A DNA stretch of 64,000 bases from Sacculina carcini (GCA_916048095.2 OU696596.1:3769195-3833194), one strand, 5' to 3'. Numbered from the stretch's first letter, positions 22,925 to 34,994 are shown. Notes: generated from the sequence alone by a model not told the origin. A program made the numbers and translations.

Positions 22925-24385
22925 AGTGGACCGCCTGTAAACGCCCCTGCAGCGAAGCTGGTTGTTCACAGCATTGAAACAGGCAGCGCCACACCAGTGT
23001 ACGCTTCACCGCGGCGTCTAGCTCCGGAGCGAGAGAAAGCCGCAAAACAAGCATTCGACGTTCTACTGAAAAATGGCACCGTGCGCCCGTCTTGCTCACC
23101 TTGGGCATCACCTCTGCACCTCGTCCCGAAAAAGTCACCAGGTGAGTGGAGAATTACAGGCGACTATCGTGCGCTAAACACAAAAACAATACCAGATCGC
23201 TATCCGCTTCCACACATTCAAAATCTTTCATCCAAATTGCACGGTATGCAAATTTTTAGCAAAATTGATCTCCTTCGTGCATATTATAACATTCCAGTAC
23301 AAGAAAAAGACATTCCTAAGACGGCAGTCACAACACCTTTCGGAATGTTCGAATATTTGTATTTACCTATGGGACTGAGAAATTCAGGAGCCACCTTTCA
23401 AAGATTCATGGACTCAGCTTTTCGGGAATTGAATTGTGTATTTATATATTTAGACGATGTTCTGGTGTATTCTCCAAATGAAGAAGACCACAAGAAGCAT
23501 TTGGAGGCCGTTTTTGCAGTACTTGACAGGTACAAACTAAAACTGGCTCCCGAAAAATGTACATTTTACCAAAAACACGTCCAATTTTTAGGTCACCATG
23601 TGTCAGCTGAAGGTGTGTCACCACCCAAAGAACGTGTGTCAGCCATCATGGACCTGCCTCTTCCAAAAGACGCAGCTGAGCTGAGACGCATACTTGGCAT
23701 GGTAGGATTTTTTCGTAGAATGGTGCCGCGATTTGCGCATATTACGTTTCCTCTCACAGAGATTTTGCGACTTCAACCGAAATCCAAATGTCTCGAATGG
23801 AACTCGGAGGCAGAAGCTGCGTTCACGGAGACTAAACAAGCGTTGCAGTCAGCGTGCACACTTGTCCATCCGTGTTTGAAAAGTAGGGAGTTCCAGCTCG
23901 TGACTGATTGTTCTGGATATGCTGCAGGTGCTGCGCTCTATCAACTAGTGCAAGGCCATCCGAAACCAATATCATTTTTTTCCAAAAAACTTTCAGAACC
24001 ACAGAGAAAATATTCCACGTACGATCGTGAATTGTTGGCTGCTTATCTTGCAGTTCAACACTTTCGTCACTTGCTCGAGGGCCAGCATGTAGAATTATTT
24101 ACGGATCACAAACCCATGGAAAGTGCTCTCAGAAGCACAAAATCAGCCAAATCTGATCGACAGCAAAGATACTGGAGCTTCATCACCGAGTACGTCTCAA
24201 ATGTCTACCATGTACGAGGTGCTGACAATGTCGTTGCCGATTGCTTATCACGCAACATCAACAGTGTGAGTGTCGATGTTTGTGATCTACCCAGTATAGC
24301 TAAGGCTCAGAGCGTAGACGATGAAGTGCAGTCATTGAAATCGAGGTTAAAAATTGTTCAATTGAATGACAATCTTAACCTATAA
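22925..24385 (+). pseudogene. pol: pol, reverse transcriptase and RNase H
   Basis: RT copies the RNA genome and RNase H removes it. The first ATG in this frame is at 22997, but the domain begins upstream, so that ATG is not the true start. Seen in order: RRLAPEREKAAKQAF, SPWASPLHLVPKK, the IDLLRAYYNIPV region, the catalytic YLDDVLVYS box (about 23446), LGHHVSAEGV, and RNase H with TDCSGYAAGAALYQ, RELLAAYLAVQHFR and FTDHKPM. TAA at 24383 closes it in the same frame as the integrase, so this stop is a lesion within pol. Confidence 0.9.
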
Positions 24386-25751
24386 TGTGAAACTTCGTCG
24401 ATGCAGCAGAGACTGTATCTGCCCAAGGAATGCCGACTGACTGTGTTTAAACAGCTCCATGAGTTCTCACATCCAGGCATGCAAGGCAGTGTGCGACTTG
24501 TGAAGTCTAGGTATTTTTGGCCCGGCCTTGACAAAGATGTGAAATTGTGGGTGAAATCTTGCCTGGATTGTCAAAAATCCAAGGTACACCACCACACGAA
24601 AGCACCACTCTCGCCATTTTCGATGCCGTGTTCCAGATTTGAGGTGGTTCATGCTGACATTGTCGGCCCGCTGCCGCCATGTACCGCACCTGGCCACACA
24701 TTTGCTTCACCGTACAGGTACTTGCTTACGTGCATCGATAGAGCGTCTCGTTGGGTTGAAGCAGCGCCTTTAACGAGTATCACTGCCGAGTCTGTCGCAC
24801 GTGCATTTTTTTCCGTATGGGTGTCTCGCTTTGGTGTGCCTCTGCACATAATAACAGACCGTGGCCCCCAATTCGAAGCTGCACTCATGACATCATTGGC
24901 GCGGACTGTCGGCTTTCACCGATTGAGAACGACCTCATATCACCCGCAGTCAAATGGATTAATCGAGAGAGTACACCGAGTGTTGAAAACCGCCATCGTC
25001 GCCCGACGACAGGAGTGGATGGACGCTTTACCTGCTGTACTGCTGGGTATTCGGATGTTGCCGGCTGAGACGGGTTTCTCTCCCTTCACAGCTATCACAG
25101 GTGCACAACTTTTATGTCGGCGGGTCAGCATAGATCCGGCGTCACCATCAGCAGAGCGCCACGACTTTGTGCAGCAGCTGGTGCGGCATATGCGCCAAAT
25201 AGATTTCTACTCACTGTCAGCTGGCATTGCACATCGCACATTCCAAAAAGACGTATGTGCCACGCGACTTGTCTACCTGTACACACGTGTGGGTTCGCGT
25301 AGATAGAGTTCGACAGCCACTGGAGGCTCCATATCGTGGCCCATTTCGGGTGGTACAACGAACATCACATGTGTTTCAGATCGAGTTACCTACTGGAGAA
25401 ATTGACGCGGTGTCCATAGAACGACTGAAACCGGCTTACTTACCGCAACCATCACAGTACCAGCATACTAAGCCTCGCTCTGTGCTGTCCGACGGGCCGT
25501 CTTGCGTGCAGAATGATTCAAGTGAACCAACTGCACCCGATACCACCGCCTCTGCGAGAGCACGTCAAAGCAGGAACACACAATCGCCGACTGGTGTAAC
25601 TATCTCAAATGACGAAACTGCTCTGTCGACGCCTGGTCCGCAGTTATTGACTGCCGACCGCACTGGCTCAGGGCTGCTGCAGTCCACGAAAAGTACACGT
25701 TCAGGACGCAAGGTGCGTTTTCGTGCTGATCCAGACTTTGTATATGTTTGA
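24386..25751 (+). pseudogene. pol: pol, integrase
   Basis: Joins cDNA to the genome. HHCC zinc finger (HEFSHPG ... SCLDCQKSK), then the catalytic triad with D in HADIVGP (about 24656), D in IITDRGPQF (about 24858) and E in GLIERVHR (about 24963); the spacing of the last two is D-x35-E as expected. The N-terminal and core parts share the RT frame. The C-terminal GPY/F-type part (RGPFRVVQRT, SIERLKPAYL) lies in another frame, open to 25751, so a frame change occurred near 25225-25260. Ser/Thr-rich residues follow and no chromodomain is recognised. Confidence 0.9.
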
Positions 25752-26093
25752 TGTTTTATCAGTGAAATGTTGTTGTATGTGTTGTGTGAATATTCACTAG
25801 ATGCTAATTTAATCAACAGTGATATTTGCAGGACTTCCCATGATGTACTTGCGCGTGTTATGTAATTACTATTTCTGTTATGTTCACACATGCTGTTTTG
25901 TATGGTCACCTGTCTGCAGTTATTTCTATGCAGGTATCAGAAGCACGGAATGGCATGATTGTATTGTATATGATTGTATTGTATTGTATTGATTGCATGA
26001 TTTTCATTGTATATGTGTACCGCTGGCATGCTTTGTCCACTTATCAGCACCTCAAGTACGACCTTGTCAGTGTGCTCCGCAACTGGGGCGGCA
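25752..26093 (+). other. 3' non-coding region and candidate polypurine tract
   Basis: No env-like frame. The sequence 'aactggggcggca' at 26081-26093, just before TGTATTGTGG, fits a polypurine tract and the start of the full 3' LTR. There is no polypurine tract next to 26193, where similarity to the 5' LTR begins. Confidence 0.6.
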
Positions 26094-26450
26094 TGTATTG
26101 TGGTGGTTCTGTAGAACACAATGTGAGCCGTATGTTTGTGTGTGTGTGTGTGTGTGTGTGTAACTTGCTAGAGTGTGTATGTGTGAACTGTGTGTGAATG
26201 AGCGTGTCTCAATGGTTCAGTATGTCATGTTCGTGTCTGTATATGCGCGTCCCTGTGTGTGTGTATGCGTGTGTGTGTGCCTCAGGTTGTCGAGGGTGTG
26301 TTGACGGTGTATATCTGAATGAGTATGTGTGTTGGGGTGTATCGGTATATAAGTTCGTGTTATCCTATCGTTTGGGACTGATTCTACCGAGAGCTGAAGC
26401 GCTGTCAATATAAAGACCAGTTGATTTCTGTATGTGGACCGTTCACCACA
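26094..26450 (+). repeat. 3' LTR, full length (357 bp)
   Basis: Starts TGTATTGTGG and ends TTCACCACA. It includes a (TG)n tract at about 26136-26160 in the part missing from the 5' LTR. The inferred start rests on the polypurine-like tract and the TG..CA rule. Confidence 0.7.
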
Positions 26451-26700
26451 ATGTCACTTCTGATCACATTTTGTCTGTATAACCATGCACGTTTAAAGCC
26501 TGCGATATTAATATATATAATGATTTTTTTAGTAAGCTTGGCTTAGCATATCTTGTTCAGTTGGATCTTAAAATTTTAAGAATGAACATGTTGTGAGTTC
26601 ATCACAAATACAATAGAAATATGAAAGTTGGCCAAGACAGTGCACTACGACAAATCTTGCGCTTGTTTGTAATAAGAAAATTGTGCATTATAAGTTTATC
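26451..26700 (+). repeat. RepE copy 3, left-truncated by the gypsy element
   Basis: Begins 'atgtcacttctgatcacatt', which occurs inside RepE at about 13706 and 17060. The gypsy 3' LTR lies exactly against it. Confidence 0.8.
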
Positions 26701-27160
26701 CAACAATTATTGCTTGAATGAGATAAAATATTTAATAACTGCAATGGTGTACGTATGTGTGCAGGAAAATTAAGACACTGCTCAGCGAGTCAAAATGCAC
26801 AAGTATTCCGGCTACAAGTTTTAAATGTCCGTCACTGCTTATCAGTGATATCTATTTGTTTTACTAATAAACCACACATTTAAACCAACATCTACACTAC
26901 CGACTGTTACCACCACTACAAGTTATAATTGACTGTCACTGATAGTGATATTGAGTAGATGAGTAGACAAGTAGATGAGTGTTGTGCAACAATTTGTGAT
27001 ACAAGTTATAATAGTGATCCAGTATAATGACCATTATCTGTGAAATTATATTAACAAAATTGTATATTCAAAGCCAGTAATATGTCTCGCTACTGATTAA
27101 ATCTTGCAAAATAACAACGTCAATGTAACGTGTGAAATATGTAAGTAGGATAATTTACCT
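26701..27160 (+). repeat. RepB copy 5, left part
   Basis: RepB up to its short CA tract. The unit is interrupted there by 1.7 kb of repeats and LINE sequence and resumes at about 28852. Confidence 0.8.
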
Positions 27161-27164
27161 CTCA

Positions 27165-27166
27165 CA

Positions 27167-27235
<69 letters not shown>

Positions 27236-27294
27236 TACATTACATTACATTAAGACATTTATATCGCGCTTTTCACCCGAGGGTCTCAAAAGCG

Positions 27295-27341
<47 letters not shown>

Positions 27342-27365
27342 ACACACACACACACACACTCAAGC
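27165..27365 (+). repeat. (CA)n tracts around a conserved SINE/LINE-tail motif
   Basis: (CA)n at about 27172-27233 and 27297-27361. Between them is 'catttatatcgcgcttttca' plus 'gagggtctcaaaagcgctca' (27234-27297), the reverse complement of a GCGATATAAATGTC(TTAATG)n tail. The same motif is at 34993-35062 on the plus strand. Tails of this form are widespread in CR1/L2-type LINEs and their SINEs; that placement is an inference. Confidence 0.7.
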
Positions 27366-27406
27366 ACAAGAGTCATACACATACACAATCACGAACACAC
27401 ACACTC

Positions 27407-27437
<31 letters not shown>

Positions 27438-27884
27438 AAACAGACAAGTACATATACGCACAAACACAAACATACACTCACGTTTACATACTCCGAAACA
27501 CAAAAATACACACGCACACACACATACATATTGAATAAGATAGTACAGCAGACATACAGCACAGAAGACAACACAACATACAACACATTAAGACAACACA
27601 GCAAACATACAACGACATACACTCAGATTGACAAATCACAACACAATGGAGACACAAATACAAACCAGAAAACACATCATAACAGACACACAAAGACATA
27701 CACTCAAACAAATAGACAGAGAACACAACACAACAGACACACAAACACAGATAACAGAGCTCAACACAACACACATACAGCATACAATGGAGAAACATAC
27801 AGACACAAGAACGGAAAACACACGCATGAAGCACATACACATAGAAGACAGAATTAGGAAACAATCAGACCTGCAGACAAACAA
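27366..27884 (+). repeat. C+A-rich degenerate simple-sequence region
   Basis: About 500 bp almost free of G and T on the plus strand, built from degraded ACAC, ACAA and AGAC runs. The first part (to about 27455) is the inverted relative of 34858-34990. Long frames on both strands (Thr/His-rich or Cys/Val-rich) are products of composition. Confidence 0.7.
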
Positions 27885-28716
27885 TCAGACTATGTTATAT
27901 TCAGTACTAATATATACAATATTATTAAGACAGTAATAAGACTTAGTGAGAAAGAAATTTTTACTATGTTTTTTGAAAAGAGATAGAGATTTGATTGAGC
28001 GTATTGCGGGAGATAGCCTATTGTAGATACGAGGTCCTAAGATAGAGAAACAACGATTGTAGTGAGAATGCCTAGAAGGAAAGGAAGGTTCAACTAGTAG
28101 AAAAGGATCGTTAGAAGACCTAAGAGAAAGAGATGAGGTTTTATAAGAGAGGAGGTCAAACAGATACGCAGGCTTACGAAGATGAAGAGCTGAATGAATA
28201 ATTAAACAAATACGATACTCAACAAGAGCCTTAATGGGAAGTAACCCAAGTTTTTGTAAAGAAGAAGAAACATGAGAGCCCGAAGGAAGATTAAATATCA
28301 TACGACATGCTTTATTAATAATAGATTGAAGTTTCCTAAGCTGGCGGTGGTTGAGAGATAGTAGAAGAGAACAGCAATACTGAACTTTGCTAAAGATGAA
28401 TGAGTTGGCTAACTTAAAGGCAGCAGAGATAGTTATATATCTACGAATGGAATAGATACGCCTTAGTTGAAAGTTACAGCACCTGATAATGTCAGAGATG
28501 TGTGAATCAAAAGAAAGAGAGCTATCGAGAATGATACCAAGACTACGTACAGAGCAGGATAGAGGTATACTAAGAGAAGTAGTACTATTAGAAGATGGAA
28601 AGAGAATATACTTAGTCTTATCAGGATTAAGTTTGAGATGACGAGTGAACGCCCATCTTTCTATATCAGATAGGATGGTACTGACTGAAGAGTGAGAAAT
28701 AGACTTAGACGAGAGA
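27885..28716 (-). pseudogene. CR1/L2-type LINE, C-terminal RT fragment
   Basis: The minus-strand frame, about 275 residues after the Cys/Val run, covers the region downstream of the RT catalytic box: LNPDKTKYILF, SLGIILDSSLSF, the FSKVQYCCSLLLSL segment, KLQSIINKACRMIFNL and LGLLPIKALVEYRICLII. It ends at a stop at 27885. The first 45 residues of the frame are read from (CA)n and are not LINE protein. EN and the palm motifs are absent. It sits inside the CA tract of RepB copy 5 and is flanked by expanded CA on both sides. Confidence 0.9.
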
Positions 28717-28718
28717 AG

Positions 28719-28719
<1 letters not shown>

Positions 28720-28782
<63 letters not shown>

Positions 28783-28783
28783 A

Positions 28784-28836
<53 letters not shown>

Positions 28837-28851
28837 ACACACACACACACA
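28720..28851 (+). repeat. (CA)n microsatellite
   Basis: About 130 bp of CA with a few 'catacacacacata' interruptions. The same position in other RepB copies has only about 15-25 bp of CA. Confidence 0.9.
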
Positions 28852-30112
<1,261 letters not shown>

Positions 30113-30149
30113 ATTACAGGCAAGTTCAGTTCAGTTCAAGTTCAAGTTC

Positions 30150-30600
30150 AGTTGTGACATATTCTTTAATGCAGGTTATAACAGTGGTAATTCTGCATAA
30201 TTACTCCGAGGCCGAACTGTGAAAATTCGTGAGCAAAAAATAATTACACAACATCACTAATAAATATTGCTATTGATGTCATTATGCACAGGATCAACAT
30301 CAATGTACTAGTACTTGTATAAGTAGTGGTATATTGATGTACTTATGTTTTATATTGTATAGCACTAGCACTAGTATATTGTATTGTACTAGTATATTGA
30401 TGTACAAGGAATATTTATATACTAGTAAATTGATGTACTAGTATATTTATATGATATAAGTACTTGATATAGAGTAGCAAAAACCACTGATTCGCCAACT
30501 AACTAGCCTAATAAATAATAAATATCAATCATTAATCAGTAAATAACTTGCCTAATAACTAGAAAATAATAAATATCTATCATTTTCCATCTTAATAGAA
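30150..30600 (+). repeat. RepA fragment with 16-bp minisatellite
   Basis: Starts at 'gtgacatattctttaatgca' and keeps the minisatellite (about 30370-30450). The following 270 bp, to the TA tract, recur at 42450-42735 and 56240-56520. Confidence 0.75.
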
Positions 30601-30873
30601 TTATCTGCTCTGTGGAGCATATCCATCAAAATGTAATTTAAAGTGGAAAGCTAATATAAAAGTGAAGTACACTAATTGCAAATGTAAATATTTTTAGTAA
30701 TGGTCGCAATAATGTTCTTTATATTATTTCAATACAATTATTTATAAAATAGCACGTACTACAGCTTGTATAATAGTGTTGGCGTAAACACTGCATGTGT
30801 TAATGCCCCCGTCCTCCCATATGTAGCACCCTGTGCTCTCAGTCTTATACATGTCAAACGTGGGAAAATGTCT

Positions 30874-30878
<5 letters not shown>

Positions 30879-30939
<61 letters not shown>
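30879..30939. repeat. (TA)n tract
   Basis: About 60 bp of TA followed by a short TG run. The same TA/TG junction in another copy of this block received Helitron-like copy B at 56538. Confidence 0.85.
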
Positions 30940-30950
<11 letters not shown>

Positions 30951-31376
30951 ACTGTGTGTATGCGCTGTTAATGTTGATTGTGTGTGTTGGACCTGCGTGA
31001 CCTGAACAGGTTTCGTGAGTGTTACGTGAGTTACGTGGTCACGACGATTAGGACGTTGTTTTCTTTGCTGTTCCATTGCTATTTACATCTGGCTAACTCT
31101 TATTGCGACTTGGATCTTACAAGTGCCTCAAATAGACATCACGTTTTTGAACTATCAAACATGCCATTGTGCCACCCAGATAGACAGGTTCAAGAATTCG
31201 CAGCAAAGTTGCAAATTTCCAAGTGAAATGTAAAACATGCTGGATCACAATTGCCACTAAAATAGATGTATAGGTTCGTAGAAATATTTTCTAGTAGACG
31301 CAGGAATTGAATGTCGGCCTGTGTAAAATTATACGTAGACAATTCATTTGTTTGCCAGTAATATTGACATATTATC
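30940..31376 (+). repeat. RepC copy 2
   Basis: As at 5704-6129; the 80-codon frame is open at 30978-31226. Directly followed by the hAT MITE. Confidence 0.75.
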
Positions 31377-31384
31377 TACTAGAT

Positions 31385-31645
31385 GAGTGGTTCTTAACCT
31401 GTGTGGGCAATTTCCTACTGGTGGGAAATGGAAGATTTGCCAAGTGGGAAGCTAAAGGTCGGACAAAAGGAGAAATGTGTGTTTTTAACAATTCAAATTC
31501 GTATATTTTTGTTTCTAATGACCTCTTGACATTTCCTTTGATGTAACTACTGACTTTACTGAATTTATTAGCGCTGTTGTGTGGACAATGAAGAGATGAC
31601 TAATTAAGGAATGGGGAATCAGAGAAAATAGGTTAAGAACCACAG
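31385..31645. mobile_element. hAT-type MITE copy 2 (261 bp)
   Basis: Arms 'gagtggttcttaacct' and 'aggttaagaaccacag', flanked by tactagat (31377-31384) and tgctagat (31646-31653). An intact empty-site reference for the copy at 6138. No transposase. Confidence 0.85.
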
Positions 31646-31734
31646 TGCTAGATGATATTATCACTTCGTGTTTTTCGTCCACTGGTCTCAATGCTGTATC
31701 TTCCGCGAAAACATAATCCAACATAAAAATATAT

Positions 31735-32905
31735 CTGATGTGCTACACCGCTCTTTCTTATGTGCGCGCTCTGAACGAGCTATCGCGTAACAAAACTATC
31801 TGTTTATATCTGCTTTCACACTCGTAATAGTAACTTTCAGGTTTTTCAAAACTTATCTATTCTTCTATATCATCTATATTTGTCATTCTGAGTTATGTAG
31901 GATATTGATCAGTGAGTTATTTAAATATTTAAAAACTCAATATAAATATTTGAAATGCAACGACTTCTAAGACTGTTTTTTAAGTCAATTAATCTTTCTT
32001 TTGTTTCAGTTTATATATTTGAATTTTCATATTTTGCTTCTGAATGTGATTGAGAATCAGGGTTCGCAGCCATAGTTGCTTTGAAATCTTCCTGCTGAGT
32101 TCTCTCATCACATTCTATTTCTTCAATTTTCAGTTCAGCTTGTATATGATTTAATTTAATTTAACTTTAACTTTGTCTATAAATATAAGTGCTGTCCATG
32201 GATATATGTACTATTTTCTGCTTCATATCTGTTTTGTTGATATGGCGGGCTGAACATTTTAGCCCCGCCCCCATGGCTATCGGCCGGTTTTCCCGTTTTC
32301 CGTCAGCGCCCAGCCCTTTCCTCGCACTGAGGTGCCAACTAATTCTGTGTTGCTCTCATACTCTGTCTTTGTTGTCGCCCATTGGACATTTTGCTTTGCG
32401 ATATGTGTTTAACAATGAGCTCTCAATAAATTGTTCTCACATGTGTTTTATAGTATATATTGTGTTTATAGTGTGTTTTATAGTGTTTTATGGACAACAA
32501 GGTAGTGAAATAATCATAGGTGGTTGGTATTTGTACGATATAGTGACAATATGATGGCGCTATTTTGTTGTTGCTGTTGCTATGAATAAGTCAGACCAGA
32601 TTCTCACCTTGGTATCCCGATGCTGTCCACAAAACAATCAATCAAACATCAATCACAAACACACACGCACACATACACACTAAACTAGGACTACAAGGCA
32701 GTGAAATATTCAAGTCTTAGTTTAATGATTTTTTATTTTGACAAAATATTTTCCCTCAGCCCGCCTCATATTTAAGTGTACACGGGGCCCGTTTTTTTGG
32801 GTCACCCTGTATTCACAATACTACATTCCAATGGAGGTGTGTGTATGTGCTAGTGTATGTGTGTGTGTGTGTGTTTGTGTGTGCGTGTGTGTGTGTGTGT
32901 GACTG
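31735..32905 (+). repeat. Block without recognised function (in duplication 1)
   Basis: Near-identical to 43585-44770. The 121-codon frame at 32189-32554 is unchanged in the other copy, which only reflects recent duplication. A Helitron-like scrap ('cctcagcccgcctcatattt') lies at about 32750-32775. Next to it 'gggtcaccctgtat' (about 32798-32811) reads ATACAGGGTGACCC on the minus strand, like a mariner/Tc1 terminus. A short TG tract follows. Confidence 0.55.
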
Positions 32906-32910
32906 TGTTG

Positions 32911-32977
32911 GATCTACTACCGTTTTAGCCAACGAACCATTTTGGCCAAACGCTCAGCGGACGAAATACGCTTGATG
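32911..32977. mobile_element. Single arm of the long-TIR MITE
   Basis: Matches the left arm at 5365-5430 up to 'gacgaaatacg', then breaks into other sequence. The opposite arm is missing. The same truncation is at 44771-44837. Confidence 0.75.
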
Positions 32978-33059
32978 AATTCTTGATATCTGGTCCTGTC
33001 ATTCTTTATCTGGTTTGAAACACTATTATTCTATGGTCGACATTTGTCATTTTAACATC

Positions 33060-33657
33060 TACCAATGACGCCCACAAATGGTGGTCAACGTTGAAATCGT
33101 CAGTGTTTGGACATGACCTGTCCGTCCCTCCTTTATTTTCAGCGAACGGTGAGCTCAAAAGCAACCCAACAGAGAAGGCAGAGTTGATTATGGATTTCTT
33201 CAATTCCAAGCAATGTCAAGGGTCCATTCCGTCTGACAATTCATCTGTCTTCGCCCCGAAAATCGAAGGCATTATCTTCCGATCAAAAGAAGTGGCCAAT
33301 CTCATGAAAGATCTTGATGTCCACGGAGGAACAGACCCTCTGAATATGTTTCCGCTGTTTTTCAATAACACGGCAGATACTCTAGTTCCGAAGCTCAGTG
33401 CTGTTTTCAGGCGCTTGATAAAGACTGGTTCGTTTCCATCCTGTTGGTGGGTTGCGAATATCACGCCCATACCAAAAGGAGCTAATTCAGCTGATGTTGC
33501 AAACTACCGGCCGATATCAATTACGCCGATTCTGTCCAAAATATTCGAGTACTTGATATCTTCCAGACTGTCCAAGTACCTGGAGAGCAACAATCTGCTG
33601 TCGGAAAATCAATTTGCATACCGCAAAACGCAATTTGCATACCGAGGTCGTAAATAG
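33060..33657 (+). pseudogene. Non-LTR retrotransposon, N-terminal RT fragment (copy a)
   Basis: The frame (ATG at 33091, but similarity starts upstream) shows the LINE RT entry: ELIMDFFNSKQC, GGTDPLNMFPLFF, VFRRLIKTGSFPSCW, ITPIPKG, ANYRPISITPI, NLLSENQFAYRK. It ends at a stop at 33657 before the catalytic FADD box, with the last 'caatttgcataccg' duplicated. Compared with the copy at 44953 it has W for P after CW and other changes; the P form matches the family, so this copy carries the derived state. It is a jockey/CR1-like lineage distinct from the 36.5-kb LINE. Confidence 0.85.
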
Positions 33658-33789
33658 CGCCATTATTAAATACAGGTCTGACATTGGTAAAATGAATTCA
33701 CGAGCAGCCCCTCGGTATCCTGGGGAATCGTGGTACTTTTATACGCTAATTTATGATAAATTTCAATATCATGCGCGAGTCGCTGTTAA
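33658..33789 (+). repeat. Shared 'gcgccattatta' block
   Basis: Contains 'ctgacattggtaaaatgaat' and 'gcagcccctcggtatcctgg'. Related blocks are at 45517-45645, 50620-50815 and 53190-53390, where a further 'ctcggcccccttcc' segment follows. Unknown repeat. Confidence 0.6.
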
Positions 33790-34206
33790 TGTTGATCGTG
33801 TGTGTTGGACCTGCGTGACCTGAACAGGTTTCGTGAGTGTTACGTGAGTTACGTGGTCACGACGATTAGTACGTTGTTTTCTTTGGTGTTCCATTGCTAT
33901 TTACATCTGTCTAACTCTTATTGCGACTTGGATCCTACAACTGCCTCAAATATACATCACGTTTTTGAACTATCAAACATGCCATTGTGCCACCCAGATA
34001 GACAGGTTCAAGAATTTGCAGCAAAGTTGCAAATTTCCAAGTGAAATTTAAAACATGCTGGATCACAATTGCGACTACAATAGATGTATAGATTCGTAGA
34101 AATATTTTCTAGTAGACGCAGGAATTTAATGACGGCCTGTTTGCTTAAGATTATACGTAGACAATTCATTTGTTAGCCAGTAATATTGACATATTATCTA
34201 CTAGAT
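33790..34206 (+). repeat. RepC copy 3
   Basis: As other RepC copies; the 80-codon frame is open at 33802-34044 with several amino-acid differences. Confidence 0.75.
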
Positions 34207-34467
34207 GAGTGGTTCTTAACCTGTGTGGGCAATTTACTACTGGTGGGAAATGGAAGATTTGCCAAGTGGGAAGCTAAAGGTCGGACAAAAGGAGAAATGT
34301 GTGTTTTTATCTATTCAAATTCGTTTATTTTTGTTTCTAATGACCTCTTGACATTTGCTTTGATGTAACTACTGACTTTACTGAATTTATTAGCGCTGTT
34401 GCGTGGACAATGAAGAGATGACTCATTAAGGAATGGGGAATCAGAGAAAAAAGGTTAAGAACCACAG
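34207..34467. mobile_element. hAT-type MITE copy 3 (261 bp)
   Basis: Same arms and same flanking 8-bp pair as copy 2. It moved as part of RepC rather than by independent insertion. Confidence 0.85.
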
Positions 34468-34857
34468 TGCTAGATGATATTATCACTTCGTGTGTTTCGT
34501 CAACTGGTCTCAATGCTGTATCTTCCGCGAAAAAATAATCCGGTATACTGGATAACCCCCAAACCATTTATGCTGTGTGATTGTGTTTTGTCTACGAGAG
34601 TGTGTGAGTGAATTAGAGCGCATAAGGTCGTGCAGGGCGATTCGTTTTAATGTGTGTATGCGTGCGTGTGTGTGTTTTTCGTGTGTGTTTCCTGGCTGTC
34701 CTGCGCAGTGCGTTTACTTGTATGTTCGCTGTATCTTCTGTTACCTTATGGATGTTGGTGCTTGTAAGCGTGTGTACTGGCGAGGCCACTGTGTGGCATT
34801 GATCGGATGTTGTGTGGATATGTGACGGTGTGTGTGTGGGGAGTAGGATTGAAGTGT

Positions 34858-34953
34858 ATATGTTCTTGTCTGTTTTGTGTGTGTGTATGCGTGTGTGTAT
34901 GTAGGTGAGTGTGTGTGTTCGTGGTTGTGTATGTTATGACTCTTGTGCTTGAG

Positions 34954-34994
<41 letters not shown>

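Larger units (their letters stand above)
21272..26450 (+). mobile_element. Ty3/gypsy retrotransposon, CsRn1-like, 5'-truncated and defective
   Basis: 5179 bp: partial 5' LTR, variant tRNA-Trp-like primer site, gag, protease, RT-RNase H, integrase, non-coding 3' region and full 3' LTR. Gag carries a C-x2-H-x9-C-x3-C box, the CHCC form reported for the CsRn1 clade. There is no env. The reading frame is broken by two in-frame stops (21949 and 24383) and frame changes near 22329-22434, 22920-22935 and 25225-25260. No target duplication can be scored because the left LTR is incomplete. The right flank is RepE sequence and the left flank a Helitron fragment. Confidence 0.9.
30150..34855 (+). repeat. 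Segmental duplication 1, copy a (4.7 kb)
   Basis: Colinear and nearly identical with 41995-46722 (offset about 11.85 kb). It contains RepA end, (TA)n, RepC with hAT MITE, a block with no recognised function, half of the long-TIR MITE, an RT fragment, then a second RepC with hAT MITE. The right breakpoint is at 'taggattgaagtgt'. Confidence 0.85.

Noticed and set aside
25752..26093. env gene in the gypsy element
   Set aside because: Only about 340 bp of non-coding sequence lies between integrase and the 3' LTR.
26193..26450. Taking the gypsy 3' LTR as only 258 bp to match the 5' copy
   Set aside because: There is no polypurine tract beside 26193 and no target duplication results. A start at 26094 satisfies both the TG rule and a purine-rich tract.
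27132..27857. 241-residue Thr/His-rich frame
   Set aside because: It is read almost entirely from (CA)n and degenerate CA sequence; similar frames open on the opposite strand.
32189..32554. 121-residue frame conserved at 44038
   Set aside because: The whole block is a recent near-identical duplication, so conservation of the frame carries no weight. No domain is recognised.
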